DNA of 44,682 bases, taken from NCBI GenBank assembly GCA_023662865.1, contig JAMPIK010000017.1, positions 1-44,682 of the forward strand, written 5' to 3'. The number at the start of each line of letters is the position of its first letter. Positions within the stretch are counted from its first letter, which is position 1. This DNA is from Prevotella sp. Its GTDB lineage: Bacteria > Bacteroidota > Bacteroidia > Bacteroidales > Muribaculaceae. The translations under genes were made by a program, and so were the position numbers. A model generated the notes under the pieces. That model saw only the letters and a program-made list of their open reading frames with translations, was not told where the DNA came from and did not search any database. Positions 1 to 7,690 of the stretch are shown piece after piece.

Positions 1-2
1 AG

Positions 3-1532
3 GGTCGCTCCGAACAGAATTTTGACAAGACCTTCGACAAGGTCTATATCAACGAGCTTGACCTCGGCTCGCCTCCCACTACCTCCACATCTGCCATTAC
101 TCCGGGTAAGGCATGGTACCCCGGCTATCAAAATGATGAGTGTGTGGCTCTGCCGTGGGTCAATGACTATTCCGGCAATATTCAGAATCTTGCCGAATAT
201 GTCCTTGACGATGCCGCGCAACACAAGTATCACTTTGAGTGGAACGTGGAGAAGACCACCGGCTTATCTTGGCAACCATATCTTCTCTACATCACAAAGA
301 AGATATGCGAAGCCGTCGGGTACACTCCCGACTTCTCAAAGTGGGAGGAACACGAAGAATACAAGTATCTTCTCATCTGCAATACCTTGCCTCACGCATG
401 GTATATGCCCGGCTTCGCCAATGCTCTGCCGCATTGGACTGTCGAGGAATACTTCGAGAAATTGGAGCTATTCTTAGGTGCAGAGTTTGACTTCGACCAC
501 CGCGCCAAGACAATCTCCTTCGCCTTTACCAATGCCGTTCTCGCTGACAAGAAACCTGTCATGCTTGAAAACGTTGTGGAGGAACACTCCACAGAGGTAA
601 AGGTCGAGGAAGAAGATTGTAAGTATAGTGAAGCAAGGAACTTAGTCTACAAAGACTGCGACCACGAAATGTGGAAATACTACTCTTGCGACTGGTTCAT
701 AAAAGGTTGGCAGAATAGAGTGGTTAGCTACAAATCTATGACGGCTCTGCTTGAAGCCACCAAATCCTATCGCACATGGAACGGTCAGCGTCACCGCGAC
801 AACCTTATTGACAAGCTGCTCTATGCCGAAGATGCGGATGCCTATTTCATCATCCGCACAATCAGCCGTAAGCAAGTGATTGAAAGGAGGGGGAATATAT
901 GGTATGTTTACTATCAATACACTTGCCGATTACAGCCAGTCAATCCCTTTGGCGGACGCATCGTAAATGACGATGAAGACGCTGACCAAGACGAGATAGA
1001 GTTTGTTCCGGCATGGATAGACGATACCGAAGACAAATATGGCCGGGTACTCTTTCTATCCTTTTCCGGCTACGACGAGGACACCGACACTACAACCGAA
1101 GACGATGCCGCCCACGCCTTCATCAAAACCATCTCCGACTCTACCCTTGAAGCAGGGGAGAAAGACAAAAAAGCCGAATATTACGACCGCATATATATAG
1201 GGTGGTATGATGGCTCCAATCATTTTGTCGGCTCACACTTACCATATCCCAATGTCGAGGATATTGTTGTAGCCGATGATTGGAGCAACTTTGCCTACGT
1301 CCACTTCTCCCTGCGCATCAACGAAAGCCGTACCCGCCGAAACAAAATCAACTACCACATCGAGCCGAAACAGAAGACCACCTTCAAATTCCTCTCTGAC
1401 ACCATCCCGGATGTCCGCTCCCTGTTCCTTATCCGTGGCAAACGCTACATCTGCGAAAAAATAACTGCGACGTTTACCGAAAACGGAATGTCGCAGCTAC
1501 TCAAAGGCCTCTTTTACCCCGTCAAGGATTGA
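3..1532 (+). CDS. Phage-like structural (tail/baseplate-type) protein, 5' end outside window
   Basis: The frame is open from the first bases of the window, so the gene starts further left and only the C-terminal 509 residues are visible. An internal GTG at 144 is in frame but is not a convincing start because the reading frame continues upstream without a stop. The protein is soluble-looking, rich in Trp, Tyr, Asp and Glu, with no signal peptide or membrane helix. The C-terminal stretch (LFLIRGKRYICEKIT, then GMSQLLKG) resembles C-termini I associate with tail or baseplate proteins in Bacteroidales prophages; this is recognition by memory, not a search. No integrase, capsid or terminase gene is in view. 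It could instead belong to another integrated element. The neighbouring 308 bp are non-coding, and a housekeeping-type gene follows, so the element probably ends here. Confidence 0.5.
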   Translation, partial: GRSEQNFDKTFDKVYINELDLGSPPTTSTSAITPGKAWYPGYQNDECVALPWVNDYSGNIQNLAEYVLDDAAQHKYHFEWNVEKTTGLSWQPYLLYITKKICEAVGYTPDFSKWEEHEEYKYLLICNTLPHAWYMPGFANALPHWTVEEYFEKLELFLGAEFDFDHRAKTISFAFTNAVLADKKPVMLENVVEEHSTEVKVEEEDCKYSEARNLVYKDCDHEMWKYYSCDWFIKGWQNRVVSYKSMTALLEATKSYRTWNGQRHRDNLIDKLLYAEDADAYFIIRTISRKQVIERRGNIWYVYYQYTCRLQPVNPFGGRIVNDDEDADQDEIEFVPAWIDDTEDKYGRVLFLSFSGYDEDTDTTTEDDAAHAFIKTISDSTLEAGEKDKKAEYYDRIYIGWYDGSNHFVGSHLPYPNVEDIVVADDWSNFAYVHFSLRINESRTRRNKINYHIEPKQKTTFKFLSDTIPDVRSLFLIRGKRYICEKITATFTENGMSQLLKGLFYPVKD

Positions 1533-1585
1533 GGGGGTCACGCAAAATAAAATTAGCATTTGTCAGTCAAATAGTTGCGTGAAAA

Positions 1586-1617
1586 TTTGGTACATTCCAA
1601 TATATTGCTTAACTTTG
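1586..1617 (+). promoter_or_regulatory. Bacteroidetes-type promoter upstream of MATE gene
   Basis: TTTG at 1586-1589, 20-nt spacer, TAACTTTG at 1610-1617, matching the known Bacteroidetes -33/-7 consensus. If used, transcription starts near 1624 and gives a leader of about 215 nt before the MATE start codon. It might originally have served an element-borne gene now lost. Confidence 0.6.
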
Positions 1618-1664
1618 CAATACGTTCCCACACATTAAAGAACGTGTTTAGGCCGGAGGGTCTA

Positions 1665-1691
1665 AAAGTGGTACCAAATTCGGTACACTTT
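1665..1691 (+). repeat. Imperfect inverted repeat / hairpin in MATE leader
   Basis: AAAGTG-G-TACC pairs with GGTACACTTT, leaving a six-base loop and a single bulged G. No U-tract follows, so it is not an obvious terminator. Part of the left arm also matches, in inverted orientation, the sequence overlapping the -33 element at 1584-1593. Confidence 0.5.
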
Positions 1692-1752
1692 GAAAAAGCA
1701 AAAATCGCAACTCTCTAAAAATCAACGCCTATATGCATAATAGTTTTGCTCC

Positions 1753-1800
1753 CAGGCGAATCACCAAAAGCACCTGCGAAGGTGAGAGAGAATTATCCTG
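1753..1800 (+). promoter_or_regulatory. Possible structured leader with alternative pairings before MATE gene
   Basis: CACCT-GCGA-AGGTG (1771-1784) forms a hairpin with a GNRA-type tetraloop. An overlapping alternative pairs TCACC (1761-1765) with GGTGA (1781-1785), and CAGG (1753-1756) can pair with CCTG (1797-1800) outside it. The two inner pairings exclude each other, as in a switching leader, but I recognise no known riboswitch class and the stems are short. Confidence 0.3.
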
Positions 1801-1840
1801 CTTTCGTTTGTTAACGGCAAATTCTTAAAAGAGTATTACA

Positions 1841-3205
1841 ATGTCTGAGAATTTAAAACTTGATATGCTTAATCCACATAGATTGTGGAAAAATTTAATA
1901 CTCTTTGCTTTGCCGATTATCGGGTGTGGTGTAGTGCAGCAGTCATTCAATTCTGTCGACATTGCTGTGGTGGGGCAATTTGTAGGTTCGGGAGCGTTGG
2001 CTGCCGTTGGCGCTAACGGCTCGGTAATTAGCCTGATAATTACCTTGTTTATGGGTATTGCATTGGGCGTAAATGTGGTGATTTCGCGCGCTTTGGGCTC
2101 CGGCAATACTCTTGTAGTGCGAAATTCTGTACGCACACAAGCGCTCTTTTCCATTGCCACGGGGATATTTCTTACTGTTTTGGGGCTAATGATAGCCGAG
2201 CCTATATTAGCAATGCTTGATACTCCGGCGGAAGTAATAGAACAAGCTACCTTGTATTTGAAAATATATGCCTTGGGCTTCCCGGGCATGATGGTGTATA
2301 ATTTCAGCAGTGCCGTTCTGCGCAGTATCGGAGACACGATGCGCCCTTTTATTTGGCTTGTAATCGGAGGCATTGTAAACATAGCGCTTAATCTGTTACT
2401 TGTACTTCAATTTCATACAGGCGTAGAGGGGGTAGCCATAGCTACAACCATATCCAACTATGTGAGTGCCATCGGTGTAATGGTTATTCTGATGCGTTCC
2501 AAAGGTGATATTCATCTGAGTCTTAAAGATATGCGTATAGATTGGCCGGAGTTTGGCGCAATGGTCAGAATCGGCTTGCCGGCCGGAGTACAAGGCACTC
2601 TTTTTGCTCTCTCAAATGTGGTTATACAATCGTCTATCAACTCATACGGTGCAGAAGCAATGGCCGGAAACGCCGCCGCACTCGTTTATGAATTGTACGG
2701 ATATTTTATTATAAGCGCATTCGTACAGGCTGCTGTTGCCTTTGTGAGTATCAATTATGGTGCCGGACAGATGGCTATGTGTAAACGCATCACGGCACGT
2801 TGTATGCTGCTCGGGGCAGTAGGTTGTTTTATTTTTAACGGGGTAGTGGTGTTGTGCGCCCATGGTGCGATAGCCGTGCTTACAAACAGCCCCGAGGCTC
2901 TTGATTATGGTGTTACTCGTCTTCACAATGTACTTGTGTGGCAGTTTGTAGCCACCAGCTATGAAGTGGTCGCCGGCTCATTGCGCGGACTGGGATTTTC
3001 ACTGTTGCCTATGGTGGTTACACTGCTCGGCACCTGTGTAGTCCGTATATTTTATGTGAAATTTACCCTCTTTGTGACAACAATATCTTCGCTTTTGCGA
3101 GTATATCCCCTCACATGGTTAATCACCGGAATAGGTATGCTTGCCCTCTATTTTGTTATAAGTCGGAGAGTTTACTCCCGTCCGGCAGTAAAATTAGTGA
3201 ACTGA
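1841..3205 (+). CDS. MATE family multidrug/cation antiporter
   Basis: A 454-residue polytopic inner-membrane protein, the usual size for MATE (NorM/DinF-type) exporters, which expel cationic drugs or metabolites in exchange for Na+ or H+. The N-terminal half reads as a MATE repeat (LFALPIIGCGVVQQSFN, then DIAVVGQFVGSGALAAVG), and the second half repeats this organisation (RIGLPAGVQGTLFALSN, GNAAALVYELYG). About twelve hydrophobic segments are expected and can be picked out by eye. The ATG follows an AT-rich leader with no strong ribosome binding site, normal for Bacteroidetes. It sits first after the phage-like region and 36 bp ahead of a metallo-hydrolase on the same strand. Substrate cannot be deduced. 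Confidence 0.93.
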   Translation: MSENLKLDMLNPHRLWKNLILFALPIIGCGVVQQSFNSVDIAVVGQFVGSGALAAVGANGSVISLIITLFMGIALGVNVVISRALGSGNTLVVRNSVRTQALFSIATGIFLTVLGLMIAEPILAMLDTPAEVIEQATLYLKIYALGFPGMMVYNFSSAVLRSIGDTMRPFIWLVIGGIVNIALNLLLVLQFHTGVEGVAIATTISNYVSAIGVMVILMRSKGDIHLSLKDMRIDWPEFGAMVRIGLPAGVQGTLFALSNVVIQSSINSYGAEAMAGNAAALVYELYGYFIISAFVQAAVAFVSINYGAGQMAMCKRITARCMLLGAVGCFIFNGVVVLCAHGAIAVLTNSPEALDYGVTRLHNVLVWQFVATSYEVVAGSLRGLGFSLLPMVVTLLGTCVVRIFYVKFTLFVTTISSLLRVYPLTWLITGIGMLALYFVISRRVYSRPAVKLVN

Positions 3206-3241
3206 GCCGAACAAATACCCTCACTTGTACATTAAACTTAT

Positions 3242-3880
3242 ATGCAGATAATTCAACTTACAGTAAACGGTTTCGGTGAGAATACATACATTCTTGCCGA
3301 TGAGGCCACCAAGCAATGCGCCATAATAGATCCCGGAGTTTCCGACTTGCAAGAGCAGAAGGCTCTCAAAGCCGCAATTGACAAGTATTCGCTCATCCCT
3401 ACACATTTAATAAATACACACTTGCATATTGACCATGTATTGGGAAATGATTTTGTAAAAAAACAGTGGGGATTAAAACTTTCAGCCAACGATAAAGATG
3501 ACTTTCTGGGAAAAAGAGTTACGGAACAAGCCCGAATGTTCGGTATGCAATTCAGAGTGGAGGCACCTGTTATAGACAATCCGCTTGAAGATGGCGATGA
3601 AATAAAAATCGGAGAAAGCGTACTGAAAGTGTTGGCAGTACCGGGTCACAGTCCCGGCTCTATTTGCTTGTATTGCCCGGAGTCCAAGTTTGTCATTACC
3701 GGAGACGCATTGTTCAACGGCAGTATAGGCCGTACGGATTTGCCCGGAGGTGACTTCTCCTCGCTGAAAGACGCCATAGCCAACAAGCTGATGACGCTGC
3801 CTGACGATACGGACGTCTTCCCCGGCCACGGTCCGGCCACAACCATCGGCAACGAGAAAAAATACAATCCTTTTTTATAA
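3242..3880 (+). CDS. Glyoxalase II-like metallo-beta-lactamase fold hydrolase
   Basis: A 212-residue soluble hydrolase of the GloB/YcbL type. The sequence shows the di-metal motif THLHIDHVLGND (HxHxDH), then GHSPGSICLY with the third His, GDALFNGSIGRTDLPGGD with the bridging Asp and the hydroxyacylglutathione-hydrolase-like GRTD segment, and FPGHGPATTIGNEK near the C-terminus with the last His. It lacks the extra C-terminal glutathione-binding domain of full glyoxalase II, so the substrate is probably a smaller thioester or is unknown. It follows the MATE gene by 36 bp on the same strand and may be read with it; a fresh promoter for the next gene lies just downstream. Confidence 0.9.
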   Translation: MQIIQLTVNGFGENTYILADEATKQCAIIDPGVSDLQEQKALKAAIDKYSLIPTHLINTHLHIDHVLGNDFVKKQWGLKLSANDKDDFLGKRVTEQARMFGMQFRVEAPVIDNPLEDGDEIKIGESVLKVLAVPGHSPGSICLYCPESKFVITGDALFNGSIGRTDLPGGDFSSLKDAIANKLMTLPDDTDVFPGHGPATTIGNEKKYNPFL

Positions 3881-3895
3881 GACGCTCGCTAAGTA

Positions 3896-3927
3896 GTTGC
3901 GAGGCTCATTTCTTTTTCGTAACTTTG
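3896..3927 (+). promoter_or_regulatory. purL promoter
   Basis: GTTG at 3896-3899, 20-nt spacer, TAACTTTG at 3920-3927, a close match to the Bacteroidetes consensus. A short CTCGC/GCGAG hairpin (3885-3903) overlaps the -33 box, and a 6-bp hairpin CCATGT/ACGTGG lies in the leader at about 3949-3966. Confidence 0.7.
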
Positions 3928-3986
3928 CACCGTTTTAAGCCCATGTCTTCCATGTATACGGACGTGGTATAACCTTGGTGTACATT

Positions 3987-6900
3987 ATGATTACATTTTT
4001 CAAAGACGGCGCTCGCCATATTATTGCAGTGCAGAGCGTATCTCCCTTGAATGAAGATTATCAGAACCGCCTTACATGGCTTTTCGACGGTGCAACACCT
4101 CTCAAAGCCAAAAGATTAGGCGGCATATGGATTGGTCCGCGCAAAGAAATGGTTACTCCCTGGAGTACCAATGCCGTTGAGATTACCCAGAATATGGGTA
4201 TGGAAGGAATAATCCGCATTGAAGAATACTATAAGGCGGACAGTGCAGACGCTTCGTTTGACAAAATGTTGCAACGCATTTACCCCGACGGACTCAATCA
4301 ATCCATTTTCAAAATAGAGCGAAAACCGGAGCCCATTGTGCATATTGAAGATTTGGAAGCTTATAATGAGCAGGAGGGTCTTGCGCTTTCCAACGAAGAA
4401 ATAGAGTATCTTCGTTCGTTGGAACAGAAACTCGGCCGCCGACTGACAGACTCTGAAGTGTTCGGCTTCTCACAAGTAAACTCCGAACATTGCCGCCATA
4501 AAATATTCAACGGCACATTCATTATCGACGGTAAGGAGATGCCTTCATCTTTGTTTAAGTTAATCAAAAAGACATCGCAGGAAAATCCCAATTCTTTGGT
4601 TTCCGCCTATAAAGATAATGTAGCGTTCGTCAAAGGGCCGAAAGTAAAGCAGTTTGCTCCCGTAAATCCGCATCAGCCGGATTTCTTTGAGGAGAAAACC
4701 ATCAAGACAGTTATATCGCTTAAAGCGGAAACTCACAATTTCCCGACAACGGTAGAACCGTTCAACGGAGCGGCAACCGGTACCGGCGGCGAGATACGTG
4801 ACCGTCTCGGTGGCGGTAAAGCATCACTGCCCATAGCAGGCACTGCAGTGTACATGACCTCTTATCCTCGTCCGGACGAAATTCGCAATTGGGAAAGTAC
4901 AGCCCCGACTCAGAGAGAATGGCTGTATCAGACTCCGGCAGAGATTTTGATTAAGGCTTCAAACGGTGCTTCCGATTTTGGCAATAAATTCGGCCAGCCC
5001 CTCATCTGTGGCTCCGTGCTGACTTTTGAGCATCAGGAGCACACTCGTACTTTGGCTTATGACAAGGTGATTATGCTCGCCGGTGGTGTAGGCTTCGGTA
5101 CTGCCAAAGATGCCATTAAGGGGGAACCCGAACCGGGCATGAAAGTAGTGGTAATGGGCGGCGACAACTATCGTATCGGTATGGGCGGTGGCGCTGTGTC
5201 ATCGGTTGAAACCGGTCAGTATGACAACAGCATAGAGCTCAACGCCGTGCAGCGTGCTAACCCGGAGATGCAGAAGCGCGTAAGCAATGTAGTCCGCGCA
5301 TTGGCCGAAATGGAAGACAATCCCTGTGTTTCCATACATGACCACGGAGCGGGTGGCCATCTCAATGCTCTTTCCGAGCTTGTGGAGGTAACCGGAGGTA
5401 AAATAGATATGACAGCTCTGCCGGTAGGTGATACCACTCTTTCTTCAAAAGAAATTATCGGCAACGAAAGCCAGGAGAGAATGGGGCTTGTAATGCGCTC
5501 CGAACATACCGACCAAGTGCGTTGCATTGCCGAGCGTGAGCGCGCACCGTTCTATGTTGTCGGTGAGACTACCGATGACTATCGTTTCGTGTTTGAACAA
5601 GGTGATGGCAAGCGACCCATTGATTTGGCGATGTCCGATATGTTCGGCAACAGCCCCAAAACTGTAATGACCGATACCACCGTGATTCGTAAATACGCTG
5701 ATGTTGAATATGATTATACTCAAATAGACACATATCTTGAGAGTGTACTTCAACTTGAAGCGGTGGCTTGCAAAGATTGGCTTACAAACAAAGTGGACCG
5801 CTCTGTGACCGGGCGCATTGCTCGCCAGCAGTGTCAGGGTCCGTTGCAGCTCCCCCTGAGCGATTGCGGTGTTGTAGCTCTTGACTATCACGGCAAAGCC
5901 GGTATCGCAACATCGATTGGCCATGCACCTCAAGCGGCTCTTATTGACCCTGCGAAAGGTTCGGTACTTTCCATTGCCGAGGCTCTGACAAATATTTCCG
6001 GCGCCCTTCTTAAGGAAGGCCTCAAATCAGTTTCTTTGAGTGCCAACTGGATGTGGCCTTGCAAAAATGAAGGTGAAGATGCACGTTTGTATGACGCAGT
6101 AAAAGCTTGCTCTGACTTTGCTTGCGCATTGGGAATCAATATTCCTACCGGTAAAGACTCCTTGTCCATGACACAGAAATATGGTCAAGACAAAGTATAT
6201 GCCCCCGGCACCGTGATAATCTCTGCAGCCGGAGAAGTGCGGAATATACGCAAAGTAACATCTCCGGTAGTGCGCGATGTTGAATCCGTGCTGCTATATA
6301 TACCAATGAGCAAAGATGCCTTCAAGCTCGGAGGTTCTGCATTCGCGCAAGCACTCGGCAAAGTAGGCCACGATGCACCTACTGTTAATGATCCCGCATA
6401 TTTCGCTTCCGCCTTTAACGCTATACAGCGTCTGAACGAGCGCGGACTGATTGCAGCTCAACACGATGTCAGTGCCGGAGGTTTGATTACAACGCTGTTG
6501 GAAATGAATTTCGCCAACGTGAAGGGTGGTATGGATATTGATTTCAACAGTATTCAGGAATTTGAAATCGTCAAAATTCTTTTCGCTGAAAATCCGGCAA
6601 TCGTATTGCAGGTTAAAAAGGCAGCCATGGACAATGTGGCGGAAACTCTGGGCGAATTCGGTGTCGAGAGTTTCTATATAGGCAAGACTTGCAAAGAACG
6701 CACAATTTCAGTCAAGAAAGGAGATTACACTCACACGTTTGATATTGATGCATTGCGCGATGTATGGTATCGCTCCTCTTGGCTGTTGGATCGCGAACAA
6801 AGCGGTGAGAAATGCGCCGACGAACGTTTCCGCAACTATCGCAAACAACCGGTACGCTATAAGCTGCCCGCCGGTTGGACTGGACGCTTGAAAGACCTCG

Positions 6901-7688
6901 GGCTTTCCGAAGACAGACAGGGACGCAGCGGAGTACGTGCGGCTATTATCCGAGAAAAGGGCGTAAACGGTGACCGCGAAATGGCTTACAGCTTGTATCT
7001 TGCCGGCTTTGACGTGAAAGATGTACACATGACAGACCTCACTTCCGGACGCGAAACTCTTGAAGATGTTAATATGGTAGTCTTCTGCGGAGGTTTCTCA
7101 AACTCCGATGTGCTTGGTTCGGCAAAAGGTTGGGCCGGAGGCTTTTTGTTCAACGAAAAGGCAAAATCAGCACTCGACAACTTCTATAAGCGCGAGGATA
7201 CGCTTTCGTTAGGTATCTGCAACGGTTGTCAGCTTATGGCGGAACTTGGTCTGTTATACCCCGAGCATAAATCCTCACACAAACTGTTGCACAACAACTC
7301 GCATAAATTTGAATCCAACTTCCTGTCAGTAGAAATTCCGCAAAACAACAGTGTGATGTTCGGCTCATTGTCCGGCACAAAGCTCGGTATATGGGTGGCT
7401 CACGGCGAGGGTAAATTCTCATTCCCGGAAAAGCTGAGTGAATACAATGTAATTGCGAAATATGCATACAAGTCATATCCGGGCAATCCGAATGGTTCAC
7501 AAGCGTCCATTGCCGGTGTGGCAAGTGCCGATGGTCGTCATTTGGCTATGATGCCGCACTTGGAAAGAGCAATATTCCCTTGGCAGTGTGGTGTTTACCC
7601 GCAATCTCATCTTAAAGATCAGGTTACTCCGTGGCTTGAAGCATTCGTAAATGCACGCCGTTGGATTGAAGCTAATCGCAAAGGATAA
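3987..7688 (+). CDS. purL: Phosphoribosylformylglycinamidine synthase, single-chain (large) type
   Basis: Converts FGAR, glutamine and ATP to FGAM in de novo purine synthesis. At 1233 residues it is the large form with synthetase and glutaminase in one chain. Visible in order: N-terminal PurS-like region, linker with QVNSEHCRHKIF, the synthetase signature AETHNFPTTVEPFNGAATG followed by GGEIRD, a second synthetase half (DVSAGGLITTLLEM), and a C-terminal class I amidotransferase with LGICNGCQ (nucleophile Cys1078) and the His/Glu pair in MMPHLERAIFPWQ. I chose the ATG at 3987 over an upstream TTG at 3975 because family members begin at this residue. A strong promoter lies 60 bp upstream. murB starts 2 bases after the purL stop, so the two are probably co-transcribed and translationally coupled. 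Confidence 0.97.
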   Translation: MITFFKDGARHIIAVQSVSPLNEDYQNRLTWLFDGATPLKAKRLGGIWIGPRKEMVTPWSTNAVEITQNMGMEGIIRIEEYYKADSADASFDKMLQRIYPDGLNQSIFKIERKPEPIVHIEDLEAYNEQEGLALSNEEIEYLRSLEQKLGRRLTDSEVFGFSQVNSEHCRHKIFNGTFIIDGKEMPSSLFKLIKKTSQENPNSLVSAYKDNVAFVKGPKVKQFAPVNPHQPDFFEEKTIKTVISLKAETHNFPTTVEPFNGAATGTGGEIRDRLGGGKASLPIAGTAVYMTSYPRPDEIRNWESTAPTQREWLYQTPAEILIKASNGASDFGNKFGQPLICGSVLTFEHQEHTRTLAYDKVIMLAGGVGFGTAKDAIKGEPEPGMKVVVMGGDNYRIGMGGGAVSSVETGQYDNSIELNAVQRANPEMQKRVSNVVRALAEMEDNPCVSIHDHGAGGHLNALSELVEVTGGKIDMTALPVGDTTLSSKEIIGNESQERMGLVMRSEHTDQVRCIAERERAPFYVVGETTDDYRFVFEQGDGKRPIDLAMSDMFGNSPKTVMTDTTVIRKYADVEYDYTQIDTYLESVLQLEAVACKDWLTNKVDRSVTGRIARQQCQGPLQLPLSDCGVVALDYHGKAGIATSIGHAPQAALIDPAKGSVLSIAEALTNISGALLKEGLKSVSLSANWMWPCKNEGEDARLYDAVKACSDFACALGINIPTGKDSLSMTQKYGQDKVYAPGTVIISAAGEVRNIRKVTSPVVRDVESVLLYIPMSKDAFKLGGSAFAQALGKVGHDAPTVNDPAYFASAFNAIQRLNERGLIAAQHDVSAGGLITTLLEMNFANVKGGMDIDFNSIQEFEIVKILFAENPAIVLQVKKAAMDNVAETLGEFGVESFYIGKTCKERTISVKKGDYTHTFDIDALRDVWYRSSWLLDREQSGEKCADERFRNYRKQPVRYKLPAGWTGRLKDLGLSEDRQGRSGVRAAIIREKGVNGDREMAYSLYLAGFDVKDVHMTDLTSGRETLEDVNMVVFCGGFSNSDVLGSAKGWAGGFLFNEKAKSALDNFYKREDTLSLGICNGCQLMAELGLLYPEHKSSHKLLHNNSHKFESNFLSVEIPQNNSVMFGSLSGTKLGIWVAHGEGKFSFPEKLSEYNVIAKYAYKSYPGNPNGSQASIAGVASADGRHLAMMPHLERAIFPWQCGVYPQSHLKDQVTPWLEAFVNARRWIEANRKG

Positions 7689-7690
7689 CA

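Larger units (their letters stand above)
1533..1840. other. Non-coding junction between phage-like gene and MATE gene
   Basis: No supportable gene. It holds an 8-bp perfect inverted repeat TCACGCAA/TTGCGTGA (1538-1545, 1575-1582), a 10-bp inverted pair AATTTGGTAC/GTACCAAATT (1584-1593, 1671-1680), a promoter (1586-1617), a hairpin with one bulge (1665-1691), and a CACCT-GCGA-AGGTG hairpin (1771-1784). The first repeats may be recombination or operator sites of the neighbouring element; the later hairpins lie in the presumed MATE leader. Confidence 0.6.

Noticed and set aside
144..1532. GTG at 144 as the true start of the phage-like gene
   Set aside because: The frame is open to the window edge with coding-like composition upstream of the GTG.
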